Shown here one piece after another: positions 14,495 to 23,604 of a stretch of DNA of 25,356 bases. Every line of letters starts with the position of its first letter. The stretch's first letter is position 1. The notes under the pieces are model-generated. The model did no database searches, had not been told where the DNA came from, and worked only from the letters and a program-made list of their open reading frames with translations. The DNA is from Treponemataceae bacterium (GTDB lineage Bacteria; Spirochaetota; Spirochaetia; Treponematales; Treponemataceae): NCBI GenBank assembly GCA_024402455.1, contig JAKSTS010000018.1:1-25356 (forward strand), written 5' to 3'. The translations under genes were made by a program, and so were the position numbers.

Positions 14495-15865
14495 ATGCTT
14501 AGACGGAAAATTGATGATTATCTGATTCAGTGGAAAAACAATCCCGACAGACTGCCGCTCATAATAAAAGGGGCAAGGCAGATAGGCAAAACTTTTTCCA
14601 TTGAAAATTTTGCAAGAAGCTATAAAAATTTTATAGAAATCAATTTTATTACAGAACCTCAATTCAAGACAATTTTTAAAAACGGATATTCACCAGAGCA
14701 AATAATAAAAGAAATTACTCTCATAAAGCCCGAATGGCATTTTATTCCGCATGAAACGCTGATTCTTTTTGATGAAATACAAGCCTGCCTAGACTGCACT
14801 ACAAGCCTTAAGTTTTTCAAGATTGACGGCAAATACGACGTAATTTGTTCCGGCTCTCTTCTTGGCATAAACTACAATGAAATAACTTCCGTAAGTGTCG
14901 GTTACAAAACAGATTATGAAATGCATTCGCTTGATTTTGAGGAATTCTTGTGGGCAAAAGGCTATCAGCAGAATCAGATTGATGAAATTCTGGAGCACAT
15001 GAAAAACCTTGAACCGTTCAGCGAAACAGAATTTTCTGTATGGATGGAAAACTTTAAAGAATATATAACGCTCGGCGGGATGCCGAAAGTTGTCGATATG
15101 TTCATTTCACAGAAGAATTATTCCGGCACATTGCAAGAACAGCGGCAGATTCTTAATGCTTATGAAGAAGACATTACAAAATACGCAGTCGGACTTGATA
15201 AAGCAAAAGTCAAGAATATCTATAATCATATTTCTGTTTTTCTGGCAAAAGAAAACAAGCGTTATCAGATTACAAAAGTTGCTGCCGGTGCAAGAAATCG
15301 CGAATATGTAGGCACAGTTGACTGGCTTAAAGATGCTGGAATAATAAATGTGTGCTACTGCCTTGAAAAGCCAGAACTTCCGCTTAAAGGCAACTACAAG
15401 CCAAATGATTATAAAATCTATTATCGCGACACTGGTCTTTTGATTGCGTCTCTTGATGAAGAAGCCCAAGAAGATTTGCGTCAGAATAAGAATTTCAACA
15501 CATATAAAGGCGCAATCTACGAAAATATCATTGCTGATGTTCTTGTAAAACAAGGCTATGAGCTTTTTTATTATAAAAACGAAAAATCAACACTTGAAAT
15601 GGATTTTTTTGTAAGAGATGCAAAAAGTCTCATTCCTGTTGAAGTAAAAGCAAATGACAATGCAACAATTTCGCTTCGCAATCTGATTGAAAAAGAAAGC
15701 TATGAAGATATACGCTACGGAATAAAATTATGCAACAGAAATATTGGTTTTAATGGAAAATTTTTCACATTTCCGTATTTCTGCTCTTTCTTGCTGAAAC
15801 GATATTTAAAAGACTCAGCCTCAAATCTAACAGCCGATGTACATAAACCCCAAAACATTGTATAA
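14495..15865 (+). CDS. AAA-type ATPase with C-terminal DUF4143 domain
   Basis: The 456-residue protein belongs to the widespread ATPase/DUF4143 family (COG1373-like), whose role is unsettled. The N-terminal ATPase has Walker A GARQIGKT (26-33) and Walker B LILFDE (89-94). The middle holds the family motif LDFEEFLWAKG (about 146-156) and LGGMPKVV (193-200). The C-terminal part has YYRDTGLL (309-316) and a PD-(D/E)XK signature: Glu343, Asp370 (EMDFFV) and Glu383-X-Lys385 (VEVKA). All key residues look intact. I chose ATG 14495 because family members begin MLxRKIDxYL; a TTG at 14480 would add 5 residues. No Shine-Dalgarno is obvious. The upstream repeats and XRE gene suggest a regulated accessory module; a TA or defence role is unproven. 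Confidence 0.88.
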   Translation: MLRRKIDDYLIQWKNNPDRLPLIIKGARQIGKTFSIENFARSYKNFIEINFITEPQFKTIFKNGYSPEQIIKEITLIKPEWHFIPHETLILFDEIQACLDCTTSLKFFKIDGKYDVICSGSLLGINYNEITSVSVGYKTDYEMHSLDFEEFLWAKGYQQNQIDEILEHMKNLEPFSETEFSVWMENFKEYITLGGMPKVVDMFISQKNYSGTLQEQRQILNAYEEDITKYAVGLDKAKVKNIYNHISVFLAKENKRYQITKVAAGARNREYVGTVDWLKDAGIINVCYCLEKPELPLKGNYKPNDYKIYYRDTGLLIASLDEEAQEDLRQNKNFNTYKGAIYENIIADVLVKQGYELFYYKNEKSTLEMDFFVRDAKSLIPVEVKANDNATISLRNLIEKESYEDIRYGIKLCNRNIGFNGKFFTFPYFCSFLLKRYLKDSASNLTADVHKPQNIV

Positions 15866-15887
15866 CAAAAAGACAGGACGGTGTAAT

Positions 15888-16913
15888 TTGAAAATCTTAG
15901 GTATTGAATCTTCTTGTGACGAAACAGCTTGTGCTATTGTTGAAGATGGAAAAACAATTTTAAGCAATGTAATTGCAACACAAATTCCTTTTCACCAGAT
16001 TTATAACGGCGTTGTTCCAGAAATTGCAAGCCGAAAACATGCAGAATGGATTATGCCTGTTGTAAAAGCTTCTCTAAAAGAAGCAAACCTTACTCTTGAT
16101 GACATTGACGCAATTGCTTCAACAAACAGACCAGGCCTTATGGGCGCACTTCTTGTAGGACTCACATTTGGCAAAACTCTTGCATGGGCAACAAACAAAC
16201 CGTTCATTGCCGTAAACCACATGCTTGGTCACATGTACGCAGCTCATCTTGCAAACGACATTGAATATCCGTATCTTGGTCTGCTCGTTTCTGGTGGACA
16301 CAGCATTATCTGCAAAGTAAGCGATTTTGACAACATCGAAGTCCTTGGCACAACAATTGATGATGCAGTCGGCGAAGCATTCGACAAAGTTTCTAAATTT
16401 TACGGGCTTGGTTATCCGGGCGGTGTAATAATCGATAAACTTGCACAAAACGGCGACTGCAACGCTGCAAAATTTCCTATTCCAATTTTAAAAGGCGAAG
16501 ACCACCGCTACGATGTTTCTTATTCAGGCTTAAAAACCGCCGTTATCAACCAGCTTGATCAATTTTGGGTTGAAGGTTACCCGAAAACAAACGAAAATAT
16601 TGCCGCAGCCTTTCAGGAAACAGCTGTAAAAATTCTGCTTTCAAGGCTTTTTAAAGCAGTTGAAGACACAGGACTTAAAACTGTTGTAGCAGGCGGCGGC
16701 GTTGCAGCAAATTCAAGACTGCGGTCCATGCTTGCAGAACACAAAGAAATCAACTGCGTTTTTCCTCCGCTGAAACTTTGCACAGACAACGGTGCAATGA
16801 TTGCCGGTGTTGCTTACCATTATCTTAAACGCGGCGAAACAAGCCCATGGACAACAACAGCAAGCCCGCGCATTCCAGCTTTTAAACGCGGTTTAATAAG
16901 ACAGACAAAATAG
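15888..16913 (+). CDS. tsaD: tRNA N6-adenosine threonylcarbamoyltransferase TsaD
   Basis: TsaD transfers the threonylcarbamoyl group to A37 of ANN-decoding tRNAs, working with TsaB and TsaE in the cytoplasm. The 341-residue length is normal. Visible motifs are GIESSCDETACAIV (5-18), the metal-binding NHMLGHMYAAH with His111 and His115, VSGGHS (about 134-139), GGGVAANSRLR (269-279) and CTDNGAMIA with the metal ligand Asp300. It starts with TTG: the sequence AGGACGGTG is well placed upstream and the conserved N-terminus begins there, whereas an ATG at 15837 would add residues absent from the family and overlap the ATPase gene. It lies 22 bp after that gene and may be read through from it. Confidence 0.95.
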   Translation: MKILGIESSCDETACAIVEDGKTILSNVIATQIPFHQIYNGVVPEIASRKHAEWIMPVVKASLKEANLTLDDIDAIASTNRPGLMGALLVGLTFGKTLAWATNKPFIAVNHMLGHMYAAHLANDIEYPYLGLLVSGGHSIICKVSDFDNIEVLGTTIDDAVGEAFDKVSKFYGLGYPGGVIIDKLAQNGDCNAAKFPIPILKGEDHRYDVSYSGLKTAVINQLDQFWVEGYPKTNENIAAAFQETAVKILLSRLFKAVEDTGLKTVVAGGGVAANSRLRSMLAEHKEINCVFPPLKLCTDNGAMIAGVAYHYLKRGETSPWTTTASPRIPAFKRGLIRQTK

Positions 16914-16935
16914 CAAAGAGATTAAAATCTATTTC

Positions 16936-16964
16936 TTGCAAAACTTTAATTGAAGGTCTAGAAT
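16936..16964 (+). promoter_or_regulatory. Candidate promoter of apt, placed for a leaderless transcript
   Basis: TTGCAA (16936-16941), a 17-bp spacer and TAGAAT (16959-16964) lie so close to the apt ATG (16971) that transcription would start at or next to the start codon. The GAAGG that could serve as ribosome-binding site lies inside the spacer and would be present only in transcripts reading through from tsaD. Confidence 0.45.
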
Positions 16965-16970
16965 AAATTT

Positions 16971-17504
16971 ATGAGTAACGATTTTTCACTTGACGACGTA
17001 ATACGCAAAGTTCCAAATTTTCCAAAACCGGGTGTTCTTTTCTATGACATTACCGGAATTTTAGTAAACCCAAAAGCTTTTAAATATTGCATTGACATGA
17101 TGGTAAAGCTTTACAAGGGTTTTGAACTCGATGCACTTGCTGCAGTTGAATCCCGTGGATTTGTTTTTGCAGCACCTCTCGCAGAAAAACTTGGCATCCC
17201 GCTCATTCTCATCAGAAAAAAGGGAAAACTGCCGGGCGAAACTTATTCCTGCAAATATGCCCTGGAATATGGTTTTGCAGAAATTGAAGTGCATAAAGCT
17301 GATGTAAAATCAGGTCAGCACATTCTTGTTATTGACGATCTGATTGCAACAGGCGGCACCCTTCAAGCTGCACAAAATGTTCTTGAACAGGGCGGCGCAA
17401 CTGTCGCAGGCTTCTTTGGAATAGTAGGACTTCCTTTCTTAAATTATCAGCAAGTCCTCGACCCTATACCAGTAAAAACTTTAATTGACTATAACGCTGA
17501 ATAA
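16971..17504 (+). CDS. apt: Adenine phosphoribosyltransferase
   Basis: Apt salvages adenine with PRPP to give AMP in the cytoplasm. The 177-residue product has normal length. It shows the family start (IRKVPNFPKPGVLFYDIT, residues 11-28), VESRGFVFAAPLA (59-71), RKKGKLPGE (82-90) with the family's usual substrate loop, and the PRPP-binding motif LVIDDLIATGGT (119-130). It follows tsaD after 57 bp, with a candidate promoter in the gap, and ends at a strong terminator. Assignment is secure; some xanthine phosphoribosyltransferases are similar but lack the Apt-type N-terminal motif. Confidence 0.93.
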   Translation: MSNDFSLDDVIRKVPNFPKPGVLFYDITGILVNPKAFKYCIDMMVKLYKGFELDALAAVESRGFVFAAPLAEKLGIPLILIRKKGKLPGETYSCKYALEYGFAEIEVHKADVKSGQHILVIDDLIATGGTLQAAQNVLEQGGATVAGFFGIVGLPFLNYQQVLDPIPVKTLIDYNAE

Positions 17505-17509
17505 AACCA

Positions 17510-17544
17510 AAAAAAGTGCACTGATTTTTAAGTGCACTTTTTTT
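17510..17544 (+). terminator. Rho-independent terminator of apt
   Basis: Perfect 13-bp arms, AAAAAAGTGCACT (17510-17522) and AGTGCACTTTTTT (17531-17543), enclose an 8-nt loop and end in a T run. It starts 6 bp after the apt stop codon. Confidence 0.92.
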
Positions 17545-17817
17545 ATGTAAAAAGACTTTTCAGCAGACTAAGATGCAGCAACATCTTTGGCCCAAAATGT
17601 TTCAACAGACTAAAAAAGCCGCTAAAGAAACAAATTCATGCAGCATTTACAGAATTTCTTAAACTGCCAATTTTCAGAACAACTTTATGCGCAAAACCGA
17701 CATGTGTGCAAATTTGCCATTTCAACCGATAATCAATTTGAAAGTTTTTTCAAAAACCAACTGAAGTTTTCCGTTTTGTGACAAACCGATTTTATAAATC
17801 AAAAAGGAACCTGAATT

Positions 17818-18450
17818 ATGAAGAAAACCATATTTTTTATTTTAGCTGTTGTTTTTTCATTTAGTGTTTATGCAGAAATCGAAACATTTTCTTCTCATTA
17901 TGAACCAGTTACAAGCGCAGAAGAATTTGACGTTTCATATTTTTTGCATGATTCCATGAAAATTTCAAAATTGCGCCGTGCAGGCGGTGTTCCAGTTACA
18001 CAGGCTTTTACAATTGACAGCGGACTTTACGAAGAGCGTTTTACTCTTTTTAAAGACACAGGCTCAAGCGATAAAAACCGCAAAATGGAATATACAAAAA
18101 TTGCACTGGAATATGCAGAAAAAGTTTCAGGTCAGCAGCTTACGGCAGAAGATTTTACACCTTTTAAAGCAGAAGATGTAGACGAAGAATTCAACGGCGA
18201 TTTTGGACACACATGTTTTGTAATTAACCCGTCATCATCTTATGCAAAAGGCTATAAATATATGCTCATCGAATTTTTCTGCAAAGAAAGCCAGGGCATT
18301 GTAATGCGCACAATGCTTACAGATGACGAAACTGTTTTTACAGAACCTTCAGAAAATTTCATTTACGTTTATCATTCTTTCCGTTTTAACGCTACAAAGC
18401 CACGGCTTTCTGGCAGCACAACAAATGATGACGATACACTTTACTGGTAG
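17818..18450 (+). CDS. Exported protein, first of two tandem paralogues
   Basis: The 210-residue precursor has a clear signal peptide (MKKT, hydrophobic core, cleavage near VYA|EI at 19). The mature part contains FTLFKDTGSSDK, SGQQLTAEDFTPFKAEDV, FGHTCFVINPSSSYAKGYKY, MLIEFFCKESQGIVMRT and a final HSFRFN. These same blocks occur in the same order in the next gene, so the two are paralogues. I recognise no named family. AAGGA lies about 11 nt before the ATG. The last ~14 residues (Ser/Thr/Asp-rich) extend beyond the paralogue's end and overlap the next start. Periplasmic or surface location is inferred; function is unknown. Confidence 0.78.
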   Translation: MKKTIFFILAVVFSFSVYAEIETFSSHYEPVTSAEEFDVSYFLHDSMKISKLRRAGGVPVTQAFTIDSGLYEERFTLFKDTGSSDKNRKMEYTKIALEYAEKVSGQQLTAEDFTPFKAEDVDEEFNGDFGHTCFVINPSSSYAKGYKYMLIEFFCKESQGIVMRTMLTDDETVFTEPSENFIYVYHSFRFNATKPRLSGSTTNDDDTLYW

Positions 18451-19093
18451 AAATTTATATAAAACTCTAATCATTGCTCTTTTCTGTTTTGCGCCTCTTT
18501 TTCTTTCAGCAGAAGTAATAAGTTTTGGCACACATTTCAGGTCACTGCAAAACAGTCTTGAAACAATGAATGTTTCATTTTCTGTGCCACAGGGTTTTGA
18601 ACGCATTGCAGTTCCTCAAAAAGGACTGGAAATTCCCATAAAGGTTTCAATGCGTCCAAAACCCAAAGCTTCTTCAATGAGCACGACACGCTCTTTTAAA
18701 AGCACAAACTCACTTTCAGACGAACACACCGAAGTAAGACACTGCCTTTTTTTAGACACAGGCACCACAGAAAAAAGCTTTACAAGAGAATTTCTTGTAT
18801 TTATGCTGAACTGTTCAAGCCTTATTGCAGGAAGAGAACTTGTAATGTCAGATTTTTCACCAATTTCTGCTGCAGAAGTAAAACGAACCTGCAAAGCAGA
18901 CACTGGCTACATCTGCTATATTGCAAACCCGTCTTCAAGGTTTGCAGCAGGCTACAATTACATGATGCTCGAATTTTACGGCAAAGCCGGAACCGGAATT
19001 GTCATGCGTGCCACCGTTTCAAATAAAACAGATGCAGTTGCAAGCAAAACAGGCGCATTTATAAAAGCAAGAAACAGTTTTTCTTTTAACTGA
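18425..19093 (+). CDS. Exported protein, second of two tandem paralogues
   Basis: The 222-residue precursor starts MMTIHFTGRNLYK, followed by a hydrophobic core and cleavage near LSA|EV. It shares with its upstream neighbour the blocks HCLFLDTGTTEKS, AGRELVMSDFSPISAAEV, TGYICYIANPSSRFAAGYNY, MMLEFYGKAGTGIVMRA and NSFSFN. It overlaps the first gene by 26 bp, so translation is likely coupled. The start could be either of two adjacent ATGs (18425 or 18428); longer readings upstream lack a sensible signal peptide. A Ser/Thr-rich stretch near residues 79-95 is unique to this copy. No family is recognised. Downstream, to 19282, only a TATAAT at 19161-19166 without a good -35 is seen. Confidence 0.75.
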   Translation: MMTIHFTGRNLYKTLIIALFCFAPLFLSAEVISFGTHFRSLQNSLETMNVSFSVPQGFERIAVPQKGLEIPIKVSMRPKPKASSMSTTRSFKSTNSLSDEHTEVRHCLFLDTGTTEKSFTREFLVFMLNCSSLIAGRELVMSDFSPISAAEVKRTCKADTGYICYIANPSSRFAAGYNYMMLEFYGKAGTGIVMRATVSNKTDAVASKTGAFIKARNSFSFN

Positions 19094-19282
19094 AATTTTC
19101 ACAAATATTTTCGTGCTATCAATGCACTTTTTATCATTCCGTTTAATTTTTACTCATTGATATAATTCAGCTTTTTTTAGATAATAGCTTAAAAGTTATG
19201 TTTGCAGCGGCAAATCATAGAACAAGGCTTCTGCACATGCAAACTCTTTAAGGACTAAAATATTTCGACAGCGGCAAAAATT

Positions 19283-21727
19283 ATGAACAATAAAATCGAA
19301 CTACTTTCACCGGCAGGCGACCCTGATGCATTTAAAGCTGCCGTTCTGGCAGGTGCAGACGCCATATATTTTGGTCTTGAACGTTTCAGTGCAAGAACAA
19401 GAGCCACAAACATTACATTAGAACAGCTTGAAACTTTAGCACCGCTTGCAAAAAGCAGAAACATAAAACTTTATCTTACGCTCAACACATTAATCAAAGA
19501 CAATGAAATGGACGACGCACTTCTGTTGGCTACAGAAGCAATTGAACGAGGTGTAGATGCAATAATCGTTCAAGATGTCGGTGTTATTGCTGCACTGCGT
19601 GCAAAATTTCCTTCAATTGAGCTGCACGCTTCAACACAGATGACGACACACAACATTGACCAGCTTGAAGTTCTTGCAAAACTCGGCGTTTCACAGGTCA
19701 ATCTTTCAAGGGAACTTTCAATCGAACAGATTAAATACATGTCTGAAAAATTAAAAACATATGGAATAATTCCGGAAGTTTTTGTTCATGGTGCTTACTG
19801 CATTTCATATTCTGGTCAATGCTATTTAAGCGGCGCACTTTATGGACAGGCCGGAAACAGAGGTTCATGCGTTCAGCCATGCAGAAGACAGTTCTGCACG
19901 GCAAACAGCGCTTTTATGTCACCATTCTCGCTGAAAGATAACTGCGCTTTTGAATTTGCCAAAGATTTGTGCAGTTTCAGTCCAATCAGTTTGAAAATTG
20001 AAGGGCGCATAAAAAATGCAGAATATGTATATACAGTTACAAAAAGCTGGCGTGAACAGCTTGACCTTATAAAAAACGGACTTGAAACTTCAAAAGAATC
20101 TGAAACATTAAACAAAGCTTTTAACCGCGGTTTTTCAACAGATTATCTTGAAGGCTGCCCGACACAAGATTTTTTCAACGACGGTCAAAAAGACGCAACG
20201 CAGCAAAAAGCCGGTAATGTTTTTTCTTATTCTGCAGACAAAAAACTTCTGGAAATTTCAAATGGAACAATTGCACAGAATGACAGGCTGCTTATAAAAA
20301 CATCAAAAGACGATTTTGTCTGTACGGCTGAAGTACTCGAAACAAAAAATGAAAAAACAGGCTGCAAAGCCAAAATCAAAATAACTGGAAAACTAAACGG
20401 CAAAATTGAAAAAGGTCAAATTGTCTATAAATCAAGCCCGATTTTTAATGTGCAGACTTTGCAGACACAAATTAATGAATTAAAACCGGTTGAAAAAAGC
20501 ATTTCTGCAAAAGTCTGCGGCTCAACCGGCACACCACTTTCATGCAGTTTTTCCGCAGAAAATATTACGGTTGAAGCACAGACAGAATTACTGCTTGAAA
20601 AGGCAAACAAACAGGGTCTTTGCCTTGAAAACATAAAAGCCAAATTAGGCAGGCTTGGCGGCACAGGTTTTGTGCTAAAAGACATCGATGCAAGTTCTTT
20701 ACAGAACGGGCTTTTTATTGCACCACAGGCATTAAACGAATTACGGCGAATCTGTGTACAAAAGCTGCAAACAGCCATGCAGAAAAAAGACGGCACAGCA
20801 AGCAACAAAACTGCTCAGCCGCAAAACACAAAAGCATTAAACTGGCAGCAGATTTTTGAAAGCAGACAGAATTCTCAAAATAATTTGAAACATTCACCTG
20901 AACTTGCATTTTTATGTTCAGATTTAAAAGCTGCAGAAACTCTTTTAAAACAGCAGAAAACAGTTATTTTAGAACTGCCACTCGTAATTTCAGCAGAAAC
21001 CCAAAACTTCCTTGTACAAAACCAAAAAATCATTCCGCATTTTCAGAGCATTTTATTTGAAGAAGATTTGCAGACAGCCAAAACACTGCTCTTAACGCTC
21101 AAAAGCAGTCCGAACGAAAAAGCAAGCCGTTCTGTCTGGTGCGAAAACACAGGGCTTGCAGATTTTGCACATAAACAAGGCTTCTGTACAATCTTGGGAA
21201 GCTTTGCAAATGCCACAAACAGCAATGCAATTTTTGCATACTCCAAGCTTTTAGGTGCAGACGCAATCGTTCCTTCACTTGAAATTTCCGCCGACGACAT
21301 AAACCGGTTAGAAAAACCAGAAAACACAAAACTTTTTATGTTTCTTTATGCTAATGAACTTTTAATGCAAAGCAGACAATGCCTTTTGCACAATTTAAGC
21401 TGCTGCAAAAAAGAAGCATGTGACAGAACATGCATAGAAAACTGCAGCAAAGAACTTATCTGCAAAGGCAAAGCCGGCGAAACTTTAAAAGCAATCAAAC
21501 GTCCTGGCTTTTATTCAAGTCTTTATGGTGCAAAACCTGCATCAAATGCAAAAGCTTTTTCAAAGTTGCATTCTAAAATTGACACATGGATTATAGATTT
21601 GCGTTTTAAAGACGAGAATGCACAGCTAAATCTTATTGAGAAAGCAGAAAAGTTCATTCAAAACGGAACGAAACAGAAAACTGAAGAACCTTTTAAAGAC
21701 GCAGAAGAAAAACAGTCCTGGTTTTGA
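19283..21727 (+). CDS. Long U32-family (peptidase U32-like, RlhA/TrhP-type) protein
   Basis: U32 proteins were named as peptidases, but characterised members hydroxylate RNA (E. coli RlhA on 23S rRNA, TrhP on tRNA). This 814-residue protein has the U32 barrel start LLSPAGDPDAFKAAVLAGADAIYFG (in two parts, 8-31) and the hallmark EVFVHGAYCISYSGQCYLSG followed by RGSCVQPCR, with four conserved Cys at 173, 180, 196 and 200 that probably bind an Fe-S cluster. The C-terminal ~400 residues include a DUF3656-like region and a second, very Cys-rich segment (about 21378-21465). It is longer than E. coli RlhA (about 650). The role in RNA modification is inferred. The gene precedes a radical SAM gene by 38 bp. 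Confidence 0.85.
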   Translation: MNNKIELLSPAGDPDAFKAAVLAGADAIYFGLERFSARTRATNITLEQLETLAPLAKSRNIKLYLTLNTLIKDNEMDDALLLATEAIERGVDAIIVQDVGVIAALRAKFPSIELHASTQMTTHNIDQLEVLAKLGVSQVNLSRELSIEQIKYMSEKLKTYGIIPEVFVHGAYCISYSGQCYLSGALYGQAGNRGSCVQPCRRQFCTANSAFMSPFSLKDNCAFEFAKDLCSFSPISLKIEGRIKNAEYVYTVTKSWREQLDLIKNGLETSKESETLNKAFNRGFSTDYLEGCPTQDFFNDGQKDATQQKAGNVFSYSADKKLLEISNGTIAQNDRLLIKTSKDDFVCTAEVLETKNEKTGCKAKIKITGKLNGKIEKGQIVYKSSPIFNVQTLQTQINELKPVEKSISAKVCGSTGTPLSCSFSAENITVEAQTELLLEKANKQGLCLENIKAKLGRLGGTGFVLKDIDASSLQNGLFIAPQALNELRRICVQKLQTAMQKKDGTASNKTAQPQNTKALNWQQIFESRQNSQNNLKHSPELAFLCSDLKAAETLLKQQKTVILELPLVISAETQNFLVQNQKIIPHFQSILFEEDLQTAKTLLLTLKSSPNEKASRSVWCENTGLADFAHKQGFCTILGSFANATNSNAIFAYSKLLGADAIVPSLEISADDINRLEKPENTKLFMFLYANELLMQSRQCLLHNLSCCKKEACDRTCIENCSKELICKGKAGETLKAIKRPGFYSSLYGAKPASNAKAFSKLHSKIDTWIIDLRFKDENAQLNLIEKAEKFIQNGTKQKTEEPFKDAEEKQSWF

Positions 21728-21765
21728 AAAATAAATTTTCTGAAATATTTTTATAAGGCAAAAAA

Positions 21766-23604
21766 ATGAAAAAAGTTCTTTTTTGTGCGCTAAATGCACG
21801 TTATAACCATACAAATCTTGCAATCAGAAGCCTCTGTGCATATGGTGCTGTACAGTTAAAAGAAAAAAAACTTGCAGACAAAATTGATCTGCGTTTAAAA
21901 GAATGCAGCATAAATCAATCTGTTGAAGAAATTTTACGAAACATTGCAGAATCTTTTGACGGCAAAGAGCCGGAGCTTCTGCTTTTTTCAGTTTATATCT
22001 GGAACGCGAGCCTGACTTATAAAATTGCAGACGCCATAAAGCAGGTTTTTCCAGAAATCATAATAGGTTTTGGCGGACCAGAAGTTTCATACCAAAGCCA
22101 GGCTGTTTTCAATCATAGCAGCGCTCCTTCATTCATTGTAAAAGGCGAAGGCGAACGGCCTATTGCAGACATTTTAACTGTATATGCAGAAAGCAACAGC
22201 AACTTTCAATTTTTAAAAGGTTTAACAGCGGTCAAAGGTCTTTTTTTTAGAGACGGCACCTTTTCTGGAGATTTCATGCCTGTAGCTTTAGACAAAATTC
22301 CGTTTGTATACAGCGAGAATGCAGGTTTTAAAGAACGCAGCGATATAAAAGAGTGCATAGTCTATTACGAATCTTCGAGAGGCTGCCCTTATAACTGTGC
22401 ATACTGCCTTTCTTCAATTGATAAAAAAGTAAGATATCTGCCAATTGAACGCGTGCTTGAAAATATTTCATTTTTTATGGAAAAAGGTTTCAGACTTATA
22501 AAATTTGTTGACCGCACTTTTAACATTGACAGCCGGCGTTATTTAAAAATATGGCAGCACATAATTGAAAACCACAACGGAAAAACTGCTTTTCATTTTG
22601 AAATTGAAGCACGCAACCTTTGCGCAGAATCTTTTGAACTGTTAAAAAAAGCACCGGCCGGTGTCATTCAATTTGAAATTGGCATTCAGAGCACAAACCC
22701 CGAAACATTAAAAGCTGTCAATCGTTCACCAGACATTGAATCAATTTCAAAAAACATAAAACAGATTCCGCCAAATATTCATGTTCACCTCGATTTAATA
22801 GCTGGGCTTCCCGAAGAAAACCTTGTTTCGTTTGGCAGATCTTATGATTACGTTGCTGCATTAAAAGGCGAACAGCTTCAATTAGGTTTTTTAAAAGTGC
22901 TTTCTGGTGCACCGATTGCAGAAAAAGCAGCAGAAAAAGGCTGGCAGTTTTTGCACACACCGCCATACGAAGTGCTTGAGACACCTGTTTTGCCTTACCG
23001 CGACATTTTAAAATTAAAAGATATTGAAAAACTTACAGACATTTTCTATAACTCAAAAGATTTTTTATACACCATAAGGTTTCTTGCAGAACAAACTTCG
23101 CTGTTTGGCTTTTTCTTTAATTTTGCTCAATTTTTAAATGAAAAAAAAGGCGGCGTACAGCTTCTGCGCAAAACTTTTGACTGGTTTGAACTGCTTGCAG
23201 AATTTATTCAGCTTTATTTCAAAAAACAGAATAATGCAGAAAAACTTTTGACAAATTCATTTCAAAACACAGATTTACAAAACGAACCTGCAAATACAGC
23301 ATTAATTGCATCTGAACTTCTGCGCTTTGATTATATAAGAAGAGCCAAAACAAGCACTTTCGGTTCGTGGTATCTTCGCCGCTACAGCAAAGAAGAACAT
23401 TCAAAAGCACTGCATGAACATACAGAAGTGCACAGCACACGATTAAGCTACGCAAATTCAGACTATGAAGAATTTGAAATTCTTCCATTTGAGACACCTG
23501 TAAAACGTGTACACACAAAAATTTTATTTTTATATGCTGGCAAAGAAGAAAAACAGATAAAAAACTACACAACAAAAGAAAACACTGTTTTTATTTGTCT
23601 ATAA
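21766..23604 (+). CDS. B12-binding-domain radical SAM protein (DUF4080 type)
   Basis: The 612-residue protein has an N-terminal cobalamin-binding-like Rossmann domain (about 1-140; LLLFSVYIWN, IIIGFGGPEVSY) and a radical SAM core with the cluster motif Cys207-X3-Cys211-X2-Cys214 (RGCPYNCAYC). The SAM barrel continues with KFVDRTFNID, FEIEARN, QFEIGIQSTN and LDLIAGLPEE. The C-terminal part (about 380-600) fits the DUF4080 extension. Substrate is unknown; such proteins often do methylations or rearrangements. The classic DXHXXG motif for base-off B12 is not obvious, so cobalamin use is inferred. AAGG lies about 8 nt before the ATG. It probably shares a transcript with the U32 gene. Confidence 0.88.
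   Translation: MKKVLFCALNARYNHTNLAIRSLCAYGAVQLKEKKLADKIDLRLKECSINQSVEEILRNIAESFDGKEPELLLFSVYIWNASLTYKIADAIKQVFPEIIIGFGGPEVSYQSQAVFNHSSAPSFIVKGEGERPIADILTVYAESNSNFQFLKGLTAVKGLFFRDGTFSGDFMPVALDKIPFVYSENAGFKERSDIKECIVYYESSRGCPYNCAYCLSSIDKKVRYLPIERVLENISFFMEKGFRLIKFVDRTFNIDSRRYLKIWQHIIENHNGKTAFHFEIEARNLCAESFELLKKAPAGVIQFEIGIQSTNPETLKAVNRSPDIESISKNIKQIPPNIHVHLDLIAGLPEENLVSFGRSYDYVAALKGEQLQLGFLKVLSGAPIAEKAAEKGWQFLHTPPYEVLETPVLPYRDILKLKDIEKLTDIFYNSKDFLYTIRFLAEQTSLFGFFFNFAQFLNEKKGGVQLLRKTFDWFELLAEFIQLYFKKQNNAEKLLTNSFQNTDLQNEPANTALIASELLRFDYIRRAKTSTFGSWYLRRYSKEEHSKALHEHTEVHSTRLSYANSDYEEFEILPFETPVKRVHTKILFLYAGKEEKQIKNYTTKENTVFICL

Noticed and set aside
17532..17732. ORF of 66 codons after apt
   Set aside because: It begins inside the terminator stem, has no ribosome-binding site and reads as a basic, Phe/Cys-rich chain without any domain.
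18323..18424. Longer N-terminus for the second secreted paralogue
   Set aside because: It would overlap the first paralogue by over 120 bp and bury the clear signal peptide that begins near 18425.
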